From contig NZ_BNBZ01000001.1 in the NCBI RefSeq assembly GCF_014656215.1, positions 372,001 to 436,000 of the forward strand: a stretch of 64,000 nt of DNA, written 5' to 3'. A program made the translations under genes and the position numbers. Positions 1 to 7,428 of this stretch are shown piece by piece; the stretch's first letter is position 1; each line of letters opens with the position of its first letter. The notes under the pieces were generated by a model. It was not told the DNA's origin. It saw only the letters and a list, made by a program, of their open reading frames with translations, and made no database searches. Source of the DNA: Streptomyces zaomyceticus. Lineage in GTDB: Bacteria; Actinomycetota; Actinomycetes; Streptomycetales; Streptomycetaceae.

Positions 1-981
1 GACGCCCGTACCCGGGCCGAGGCCAAGGAGTCGCTGCGCCGGCTGAGCGCCGGCGGCGGCACGGCCATCGGCACCTGGCTGCGGCTCGCGGACCGGCTGC
101 TCTCCTCCGCCGAGCTCACCATCCGGCACGGCATCCTGCTGACCGACGGCCGCAACGAGCACGAGTCGCCGGAGGAGCTGCGGGCCGCGCTCGACAGCTG
201 CGCGGGCCGCTTCACCTGCGACGCGCGCGGGGTCGGCGCCGACTGGGAGGTCAAGGAGGTCACCGGGATCGCCTCGGCGCTCCTCGGCACCGCCGACATC
301 GTCGCCGACCCGTCCGCCCTCGCCGACGACTTCACCACGATGATGGAGAAGGCGATGGGCAAGGGCGTCGCGGACGTCGCCCTGCGCCTGTGGACTCCCG
401 TCGGGGTGGAGATCGCCTTCGTGAAGCAGGTGGCGCCGACGGTCGAGGACCTGACCGGGCGGCGCACGGAGGCCGGACCCCGCGCCGGGGACTACCCGAC
501 GGGCTCGTGGGGCGACGAGTCCCGCGACTACCACGTGAGCGTCCGGGTGCCGCAGGCCGTGGTCGGCCAGGAGATGCTCGCCGCCCGGGTCTCCCTGATC
601 GCGCCGGACCCGCTGGGCGGCGACCCGAAGCCGCTGTCCCAAGGACTGGTACGGGCGGTGTGGACGGACGACCTGGCGATGTCGACCTCGATCAACCCGC
701 AGGTCGCGCACTACACGGGTCAGGCCGAGCTCGCCGATGTCATCCAGCAGGGTCTCGATGCCCGCAAATCGGGCGATCACGACGGCGCGACGGCCAAATT
801 GGGCCGCGCCGTGCAGCTGGCGGCGGCGTCCGGCAACGCCGATACGGCGAAATTGCTTTCGAAGGTGGTCGACGTGGTCGATGCGGCGACCGGTACTGTG
901 CGTTTGAAGGCGAAGGTCGCGGAAGCGGACGAGATGACACTCGAGACCCGCTCCACCAAGACCGTTCGCGTCAAGAGGTAG
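1..981 (+). CDS. VWA-domain protein, C-terminal part (5' end outside window)
   Basis: The reading frame is open from the first base, so the gene begins upstream. The visible 326 residues include the second half of a von Willebrand A fold: an ILLTDGRN strand (residues about 43-50) followed by a helix and a CDARGVGADW segment typical of VWA beta-5/alpha-6. A beta-rich region and a helical C-terminal region (LDARKSGDHDGATAKLGRAVQLAAASG) follow and end in a basic tail. The FHA gene starts 41 bp downstream on the same strand. VWA proteins of this type in actinobacteria usually sit with FHA, PP2C phosphatase and Ser/Thr kinase genes, so a scaffold or effector role in a phospho-signalling cluster is inferred. 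The MIDAS motif itself is upstream of the window and cannot be checked. Confidence 0.85.
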   Translation, partial: DARTRAEAKESLRRLSAGGGTAIGTWLRLADRLLSSAELTIRHGILLTDGRNEHESPEELRAALDSCAGRFTCDARGVGADWEVKEVTGIASALLGTADIVADPSALADDFTTMMEKAMGKGVADVALRLWTPVGVEIAFVKQVAPTVEDLTGRRTEAGPRAGDYPTGSWGDESRDYHVSVRVPQAVVGQEMLAARVSLIAPDPLGGDPKPLSQGLVRAVWTDDLAMSTSINPQVAHYTGQAELADVIQQGLDARKSGDHDGATAKLGRAVQLAAASGNADTAKLLSKVVDVVDAATGTVRLKAKVAEADEMTLETRSTKTVRVKR

Positions 982-1022
982 CCCGGCCAGCGGGCCGGAC
1001 GACGAGAGGGGGAAGCACCGAC

Positions 1023-2426
1023 ATGCCTACCTGCCCGAACGGACACCAGTCGGTCTCCGACGACTGGTGCGAGGTCTGCGGCCATCGCATGGCCGGGGCG
1101 GGTGCGCCGACGGGTGCCGTACCGCCGCCTCCCCCGCCGCCGCCCCCCGCGTACGGATATCCCGGCCCCGGCCGGCCCTCGTCGGGCCCGCCGCCCGGCG
1201 CGCCCGACGGTCCCGGCGGCTACGGCGGCCCCGGTGCGCCCGGTGCGCCCGGTGGCTACGGCGCCCCCGACGCCCCCGGAGGCTACGGCGGCCCGGGTGG
1301 TCCCGGTGGCCACGGTGCCCCGCCCGCTCCCGGCGGCTTCGGTCCCGGCGGCGACCCGAACGCGACGGCCCAGGCGGAGCTCTGCCCGCAGTGCCGTACC
1401 CCGCGTGAGCACATGGCGCCGTTCTGCGAGGAGTGCCGCTGGAACTTCCTCACGAACACGGCCACCTCCTACACGCCGGTGGCCCCGCAGAACGTCCCCT
1501 CCGCGCAGCGCCAGCCGGGCCCGCCGCCCGGTCTCAACCTGCCGCCGGGCTTCCAGTCCACGCCGCCGCCCCCGCAGGGCGGGCAGCAGCCGCCGCACGA
1601 GTCGTTCGACTACCAGGGTTCGCGGCCCTCGCAGGTGAACCGCCCGGCGGAGCCGCTGGGCGGCGACCCCACGCACCACCAGGCGCCGCCGCAGCGCCCG
1701 CCTGCGCAGCAGCCCCCCGTGCAGCAGCCGCCTGCGCCCCCGGCGTACCTCCAGGCCCCGGCGGCTCCGCCGGCCGCACCGGCCCAGGCCCCGGCGCCGC
1801 CCGCGCCGCCGGGACCCCGCGCGGACGACGACTGGCTCCTGCCGCCGCCGTCCCAGCACCAGGCGCCCCCGCAGCACCAGGCACCGCCGCAGCCCCCTCA
1901 GCACCAGGGGCCGCCCCCGCAGCACATGGGTCCGCCGCCCCAGCAGCACCAGGGGCAGGGGCCGTACCAGCAGCAGGGACCGCCGCCCCCGCAGCAGCAG
2001 TTCCAGCCTCCGCAGCAGCCGCTGTCGTGGACCGCGGTCATCGGCCCGGACCGTGACTACTTCATGGCGATGATGCAGCGCAGCGGTCCCGAGGCCGGGG
2101 GCCTGAACCTGCCCGCGTACTCGCCGGACAAGCACCTGCCGCTCCAGGGCAACCAGATCTCCATCGGCCGCCGCCGGCATTCCACCGGCGAGTCCCCCGA
2201 CATCGACCTGTCGGTGCCGCCGGAGGACCCGGGCGTCTCGCACCAGCACGCCGTGCTGGTGCAGCAGCCGGACGGCTCGTGGGCGGTGGTGGACCAGAAC
2301 TCCACCAACGGCACCACGATCAACGGCGGCGAGGAGCCGATCCAGCCCTACGTGCCGGTCCAGCTCCAGGAGGGCGACCGGGTGCACGTCGGCGCCTGGA
2401 CCACGATCACCATCCGTCGGGGCTGA
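1023..2426 (+). CDS. zinc-ribbon / proline-glutamine-rich / FHA domain protein
   Basis: 467 residues starting at ATG 1023, with a GAGAGGGGGA ribosome site just upstream. The N-terminus carries a zinc-ribbon (Cys4, His8, Cys16, Cys19). A long low-complexity linker rich in Pro, Gly, Gln and Ala follows and encloses a second CPQC...CEEC ribbon near residues 121-141. The C-terminal 90 residues form an FHA domain with the hallmarks SIGRRR, VSHQHA and NSTNGT..NGG. FHA domains bind phosphothreonine, so this protein probably reads out a Ser/Thr kinase. The VWA gene directly upstream supports that. The linker is probably disordered. The high-GC repeats of the linker produce several long spurious frames. 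Substrate and partner are unknown. Confidence 0.9.
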   Translation: MPTCPNGHQSVSDDWCEVCGHRMAGAGAPTGAVPPPPPPPPPAYGYPGPGRPSSGPPPGAPDGPGGYGGPGAPGAPGGYGAPDAPGGYGGPGGPGGHGAPPAPGGFGPGGDPNATAQAELCPQCRTPREHMAPFCEECRWNFLTNTATSYTPVAPQNVPSAQRQPGPPPGLNLPPGFQSTPPPPQGGQQPPHESFDYQGSRPSQVNRPAEPLGGDPTHHQAPPQRPPAQQPPVQQPPAPPAYLQAPAAPPAAPAQAPAPPAPPGPRADDDWLLPPPSQHQAPPQHQAPPQPPQHQGPPPQHMGPPPQQHQGQGPYQQQGPPPPQQQFQPPQQPLSWTAVIGPDRDYFMAMMQRSGPEAGGLNLPAYSPDKHLPLQGNQISIGRRRHSTGESPDIDLSVPPEDPGVSHQHAVLVQQPDGSWAVVDQNSTNGTTINGGEEPIQPYVPVQLQEGDRVHVGAWTTITIRRG

Positions 2427-2439
2427 GCCGCGGCACGCC

Positions 2440-3393
2440 TCACGCACCGGCCAGTGGCCAGGCGTACGGCCCCTCGGGGTCGTCCAGCCAGGCCCACTGG
2501 CGGTCGCCCCCGACCGTCACACCGAAGCGCTCCCGCTCCGGCCGCCCCTCGCGCAGCCAGAGCGAGAGCGCTTCGTTCCTGTCCAGGGCCCGGTCGACCA
2601 GGCCCCAGCAGAAGCGGAAGCGCTCGTCCCCCGCGGGACCGTGGCGCGGGACCCGGCCGGCGACGCCCCGGAGCGCCACGAAGTAGGCCGAGGTCTCCAG
2701 GAACCGTCCCTCCGCGTGGGTGACGTCGTCCACCCGCAGCAGCAGGAGCCCGGTGGAGAGCGGGGTGAGGACGAGGGCACCGGCCGCGCACTGGGCGAGC
2801 CAGGGGTACGGGACCGAGGGGACCGCGCAGGTGGCCACGATCCGGTCGTAGGGGGCGCGCTCAGGACAGCCGCGGGCGCCGTCGGCGGCGATCACCGCGG
2901 GCCGGTATCCGGCGGCGGCCAGATGGGTCCGGGCGGACTCGGCGATCTCCTCGTCCAGATCGACGGTGGTGACGTGCTCCTCGCCGAGGCGGTGGCAGAG
3001 CAGGGCCGCGTGATAGCCGGTCCCGGCACCGATCTCCAGGACGCGGTGGCCGTCGCGGACGTCCAGGGCCCGGAGCATCAGCGCCATCAGGGAGGGCTGG
3101 CTGGCGGAGGAGACCAGGTCCCCGTCCCGTACCCGGGTGGCGATCGCGGTGTCCTCGTACGCCCCGCGCAGCCACTGGTCCCGCCGTGCGGGATCGGGGT
3201 CGCCGGACCAGAGCCGCTCGTAGCCGCCGGTCCCGGGGACGTAGTAGTACGGCACGAAGAGATGGCGCGGGACCTCGGCGAAGGCGTCCCGCCAGGCGGG
3301 GTCGGTCAGCTCACCGTCCGCCTCGATCACCCGCACGAGCGCCCGTCGCTCCCGCGCACCGGCCTCGGCGAACTCGTCCCGCGGCTCACCCAT
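2440..3393 (-). CDS. SAM-dependent methyltransferase, protein-L-isoaspartate O-methyltransferase type
   Basis: 317 residues from ATG 3393. The N-terminal half carries a PCMT-like VPRHLFVP motif and SSASQPSLMALML, the segment that leads into the SAM-binding fold. Motif I is VLEIGAGTGYHAALL and a post-I acidic residue lies in TVDLDEEI. The family transfers a methyl group from SAM to isoaspartyl residues for protein repair, but many actinobacterial relatives have an extended C-terminal domain and unproven substrates, and this one has about 100 extra residues. It converges on the FHA gene with only 13 bp between stops and is divergent from the globin gene. The fold assignment is secure; the substrate is not. 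Confidence 0.85.
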   Translation of the reverse strand: MGEPRDEFAEAGARERRALVRVIEADGELTDPAWRDAFAEVPRHLFVPYYYVPGTGGYERLWSGDPDPARRDQWLRGAYEDTAIATRVRDGDLVSSASQPSLMALMLRALDVRDGHRVLEIGAGTGYHAALLCHRLGEEHVTTVDLDEEIAESARTHLAAAGYRPAVIAADGARGCPERAPYDRIVATCAVPSVPYPWLAQCAAGALVLTPLSTGLLLLRVDDVTHAEGRFLETSAYFVALRGVAGRVPRHGPAGDERFRFCWGLVDRALDRNEALSLWLREGRPERERFGVTVGGDRQWAWLDDPEGPYAWPLAGA

Positions 3394-3478
3394 GCCTCCA
3401 CTCTGCCGCCGCCCGGCGGCCCCGGCGAGCGGTCCTGGGCCTCAAGTCCTAGGACGGGTCATCTGAGACGATGGAACG

Positions 3479-3883
3479 GTGAACGAGATTCCCGGGGAAA
3501 CAGTGCAGGAGCAGACCTTCTACGAGCAGGTCGGCGGCGAGGAGACCTTCCGCCGTCTGGTCCACCGTTTCTACGAGGGTGTCGCGGGGGACCCGCTGCT
3601 GCGCCCGATGTACCCGGAGGAGGACCTCGGACCGGCCGAGGAGCGTCTCGTGCTCTTCCTGATGCAGTACTGGGGCGGCCCCCGCACGTACAGCGACCAC
3701 CGCGGCCACCCCCGCCTGCGGATGCGCCACGCACCGTTCACCGTGGACCAGGCGGCCCACGACGCCTGGCTCCTCCACATGCGCACCGCCCTGGACGAGC
3801 TCGGCCTGGCCGCCGAGCACGAGAAGGAGCTCTGGCGCTACCTGACCTACGCGGCGGGCTCGATGGTGAACACGGCCGGCTGA
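3479..3883 (+). CDS. glbO: group 2 truncated haemoglobin (HbO-like)
   Basis: 134 residues starting at GTG 3479. An upstream ATG at 3471 opens only a three-codon frame that terminates across the GTG, so it is not the start. The two-on-two globin core is clear: TyrB10 in HRFYEGV (Tyr32), Tyr CD1 in LMQYWGGP (Tyr64), proximal His84 in RMRHAPF and the group-2 hallmark Trp G8 in DAWLLHM (Trp97). The family binds O2 and CO with high affinity and is linked to oxygen handling and NO or peroxide protection. It stands alone, divergent from the methyltransferase gene. A 14-bp palindrome TTCCGGAGCCGGAA lies at 3911-3924 just downstream. Confidence 0.92.
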   Translation: MNEIPGETVQEQTFYEQVGGEETFRRLVHRFYEGVAGDPLLRPMYPEEDLGPAEERLVLFLMQYWGGPRTYSDHRGHPRLRMRHAPFTVDQAAHDAWLLHMRTALDELGLAAEHEKELWRYLTYAAGSMVNTAG

Positions 3884-4071
3884 CGGCCCCTCACCCCTCG
3901 GACGGACACATTCCGGAGCCGGAACCCCGAATATCGGTCACGATCCCATCAAGGTGGGCCCGCAAGCGGTTTCCAGCGGCACATGCACTCTGAAAGCATC
4001 CGAGAGAAGTTTCGGGAGCGTTCGGTACGCGTTCGACGTGCGCACCGTGATCAGGGTGGCCAGGGGGATGG

Positions 4072-7000
4072 GTGACGGGGTTCGTATTTCTGCGTGTCAG
4101 GGCGCACCGGCTGCTGCTCTCCGCGGCGCTGCTCGCCGTGCTCCTGACGACCTCGGTGCTCGCCACCCTCGCCTCGTTCTCCGGGGCGATCGGGGACGCC
4201 GCGCTCCAGGCCGGCCTGCGGGGCAGGTCGGCCGTTGCGGCCTCGCTGCTCGTCAGCGGGCAGGTGCCCCCCGCCAAGCGGGCCGGTGCCGAGGAGACCG
4301 TCCGCGAGGGGATGCGGAAGAGCTTCGACGGGCTGCCCGTGACCGTACGGCGCCTCGAACGCTCGGGGCCGTACGCCCTGCCCCGGAGTCTCCAGCCGCC
4401 CGCCGCCCGTAAGGGCGACCCCGACCTCACCCACTTCGCCGCGCTCGACCGCTCCCGGCTCTCCCTCGTCAAGGGCGCCTGGCCCTCGGCCGCCCTGACC
4501 GCCGGCGTGGTCGAGACGGCGCTGCCCGAGGAGGCCGCCCGACGGCTGAAGGTCGCTCCCGGGGCCGTGCTCGACCTCGTCGACCGGCTCGACGCCAAGA
4601 AGGTGAAGGCCCGGGTCACCGGCGTCTACCGGCCCACCGACACCGCCGACCTGTACTGGCAGCTGGATCCGGCCGGGGGCCGCGGGGTACGGACGGTCGC
4701 GTTCACCAGGTACGGGCCGCTGCTCGTCGACCCGGCCGTCATGACAGCCGGCGCGCTGACCACCGGCGAGACGTCCTGGCTGGGTTCCGCCGACTTCACC
4801 GGCTTCACCACCGACCGCATCGACGCCCTGCGCGCCACCGCGACCGAGGGCCCGAAGGCGCTGGCCGACGCAACCGACCGGTTCGGTACGACGATCACCG
4901 CGTCCACCGCGCTCCCGGCCGTCCTGGAACAGACCCAGAGGTCCCTGCTCGTCTCCCGCTCCACCCTGCTGATCGTCGCCGTCCAGCTGATCCTCCTCGC
5001 CGCGTACGCGCTGCTGCTCGTCGCCCGGCTGCTCAGCACCGAGCGGTCCGGGGAGACCGCGCTGCTGAGGGCGCGCGGCGGTTCGCGCCGCCGGATCGCC
5101 GGGCTCGCCGCCGCCGAGGCGCTGCTGCTGGCCCTGCCCGCCGCGATCGCCGCCCCGCTCCTGTCCGAACCGCTGACCCGGCTGTTCGCCGAGCGGTCCG
5201 AGCTCTCCTCCCTCGGCGTACGGCTCGACGCCGCCCCGTCGCTCCAGGTGTGGCTGGTCGCCGCCGCCGTGGCCCTGTGCTGCGCCGCGGCCGTCGTCGC
5301 GCCGGCCCTCGCCGCCGGGGACGGCTCCGTCGTCTCCCTGCGCAAGGCCCGCTCGGCCTCGCTCCCCGGTCCCGTACGGGCCGGCGCGGACCTCGGTCTG
5401 CTCGCCGTCGCCGCCGTCGCCTACTGGCAGCTTCAGCGGCCTGGTGCCTCGGGCGGCACCCTCGGCGCGGACGGGGACGGCGGAGGCTCCATCGACCCGG
5501 TGCTCGTCGCCGCGCCCGCCCTCGCCCTGCTCGCCGGGACCGTGCTGACGCTCCGTCTGCTGCCGCCCGCCGCCAAGCTGGCCGAGCGGCGCGCGGCCGG
5601 CGGGCGCGGTCTCTCCGCCGCCCTCGCCGGCTGGCAGTTCAGCCGCCGTCCGCTGCGCGGCGCGGGACCGGTCCTGCTGCTCGTCCTCGCCGTGGCGATG
5701 GGCATGCTGGCCATCGGACAGAGCGGCTCGTGGGAGCGTTCGCAGCGCGACCAGGCCGACTTCCGCGTCGGCGCGGCCGTCCGCGTCCTCGCCGCCGGCC
5801 CCGGCGAGCCCACCGAGACCGAACAGCTGGGGAGGATTCCCGGCGTCCGCGCCGTGGCCCCCGTGCACCGCACCACGATGGACCTGACCGGGAAGAACGC
5901 GACCGTCCTGGCCGTGGACACCCGCAACGCCGCCGACGGCATGCTCCTCCGCTCCGACCTCACCGAGGTCCCCGCCCGCTCCCTCCTCTCCCCGCTCGCC
6001 CCCAGGGCCACCACCCGCCCCGGCCTCCCGCTGCCCGCCGGCACCCGGACGCTCACCGCCGATCTGCGGCTCGCCGAACCGAAGGTCGCGGCCCGGGTCA
6101 CGGCGGTCCTGGAGGACCCGAACGGCGTCCCCTACCGCCGGTCCATGGGACCGCTGCCCGCCGACGACCGGACGCACCGGCTGACCCTGGACGTCGGCGC
6201 CATGACCGCGGACCCCGGCGGCACCGGGGGCGACCGGGGCTCCGGCGGGCTGCTCACCCTCGTCGGTCTTGAGTTCTCCGGAGAGATCACCGCCGACGCG
6301 AAGGGCACCCAGACCCTCCGCGTGGAGCGGTTCGGTGTCGTCGGCGCGGACGGCGGCGAGAAGGTCCACGCCCCCGGGACGGTCCTCGAGCCCTGGACGC
6401 ACTCCTTCGAGCAGACCGAGCAGGGCGACCCCCAGAACCCCGTCCCCACCTCCGGCGTGCCCGGCGCCGCCGGCCCGGGCGGCCGCCCCGCCCCGTACGT
6501 CCTCACCTTCGCCGTCTCCGGCACGCCCCTGAGCGAGATGTTCTGGTCGGCGGAGGAGTACGTCGTCCGTATGAAGGCGCCCGGGCCCAAGCCGCCGGGC
6601 CACCTCTCGGCGGTCGCCACCCGGACCTTCATGACGGCGGCCGGCGCCGCGCCCGGCGACCTGATCGAGGTCCCCCTCGGCGGCCGTCGCGTCGACGTCA
6701 CCGTCGACCGCGTCGTCGACGAACTGCCCACCACCGGCCCCGGCGCGCAGACCGCGTCCGCGACCAGCCCGGTCGCCACCCCCGAGGACGGCGGCACGCT
6801 CCTCCTCGACCTGGCCTCCGTCAACCGGTACCTGTCCACCGACGAGGCCTCGACCGTGGCCGCGAGCGAGTGGTGGCTGACCGTCGAACCCGGCCGTGCC
6901 GACGACGTCGCCGTCGCCCTGCGCGCCCGGCCCAACGCGGACCCCTCCCAGGTCCTCGTACGGGACGAGATCGCCGCCGAACTGCTCGGCGACCCGCTCG

Positions 7001-7428
7001 GCGCGGGCCCCAACGCCGCCCTGATGGCGGTCGCGGCCGCCGCCGCCGCGCTCGCCGCCGTCGGCTTCGCGGTCGGCTCGGCAGGCGCGATGCGGGAACG
7101 GTCCGCCGAGTTCGGCGTCCTGCGGGCGCTGGGCGCACCGCGCCGCCGCCTCGCCCGGCTGATCGCCGCCGAACAGGGGCTCCTCATCGTCATCGGCCTG
7201 CTCGTCGGCATCGGGCTCGGCGCCGTCCTCGTCAGAGCCGTCGTCCCGCTCGTGGTCCTGACCGGCCAGGCCGCCCGGCCCGTACCACCGGTCCTGGTCG
7301 AACTGCCCCTCGGTCAGGTGGGGCTGCTGCTCGCCGGGGTCGCCACGCTGCCGCTCGCCATGGTCGCCGCGATCGCCCTGCGGCGTACCGACCCGGCCGT
7401 GACCCTGCGCCACCAGGGGGAGAACTGA
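4072..7428 (+). CDS. FtsX-like ABC transporter permease, large (1118 aa)
   Basis: Starts at GTG 4072, preceded by AGGGGGA. An N-terminal membrane segment (about residues 10-30) is followed by a large extracytoplasmic domain. A cluster of membrane helices (about 300-345 and 390-420) carries a cytoplasmic RARGGSRRRIAGLAAAEALL coupling segment. A second extracytoplasmic domain follows, and a C-terminal FtsX unit (about 980-1110) has a second coupling segment LRALGAPRRRLARLIAAEQ. This is the duplicated MacB/FtsX architecture. Its stop overlaps the next permease start (TGATG), and the ATPase follows, so it forms one export or extracytoplasmic-release system. The substrate cannot be read from sequence; lipoprotein, peptide or envelope-stress substrates are known for related systems. 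Confidence 0.9.
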   Translation: MTGFVFLRVRAHRLLLSAALLAVLLTTSVLATLASFSGAIGDAALQAGLRGRSAVAASLLVSGQVPPAKRAGAEETVREGMRKSFDGLPVTVRRLERSGPYALPRSLQPPAARKGDPDLTHFAALDRSRLSLVKGAWPSAALTAGVVETALPEEAARRLKVAPGAVLDLVDRLDAKKVKARVTGVYRPTDTADLYWQLDPAGGRGVRTVAFTRYGPLLVDPAVMTAGALTTGETSWLGSADFTGFTTDRIDALRATATEGPKALADATDRFGTTITASTALPAVLEQTQRSLLVSRSTLLIVAVQLILLAAYALLLVARLLSTERSGETALLRARGGSRRRIAGLAAAEALLLALPAAIAAPLLSEPLTRLFAERSELSSLGVRLDAAPSLQVWLVAAAVALCCAAAVVAPALAAGDGSVVSLRKARSASLPGPVRAGADLGLLAVAAVAYWQLQRPGASGGTLGADGDGGGSIDPVLVAAPALALLAGTVLTLRLLPPAAKLAERRAAGGRGLSAALAGWQFSRRPLRGAGPVLLLVLAVAMGMLAIGQSGSWERSQRDQADFRVGAAVRVLAAGPGEPTETEQLGRIPGVRAVAPVHRTTMDLTGKNATVLAVDTRNAADGMLLRSDLTEVPARSLLSPLAPRATTRPGLPLPAGTRTLTADLRLAEPKVAARVTAVLEDPNGVPYRRSMGPLPADDRTHRLTLDVGAMTADPGGTGGDRGSGGLLTLVGLEFSGEITADAKGTQTLRVERFGVVGADGGEKVHAPGTVLEPWTHSFEQTEQGDPQNPVPTSGVPGAAGPGGRPAPYVLTFAVSGTPLSEMFWSAEEYVVRMKAPGPKPPGHLSAVATRTFMTAAGAAPGDLIEVPLGGRRVDVTVDRVVDELPTTGPGAQTASATSPVATPEDGGTLLLDLASVNRYLSTDEASTVAASEWWLTVEPGRADDVAVALRARPNADPSQVLVRDEIAAELLGDPLGAGPNAALMAVAAAAAALAAVGFAVGSAGAMRERSAEFGVLRALGAPRRRLARLIAAEQGLLIVIGLLVGIGLGAVLVRAVVPLVVLTGQAARPVPPVLVELPLGQVGLLLAGVATLPLAMVAAIALRRTDPAVTLRHQGEN

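Noticed and set aside
2641..3993. Plus-strand 450-codon frame across the methyltransferase and globin genes.
   Set aside because: It lies antisense to a methyltransferase with intact SAM motifs and out of frame with the globin. It has no recognisable features of its own.
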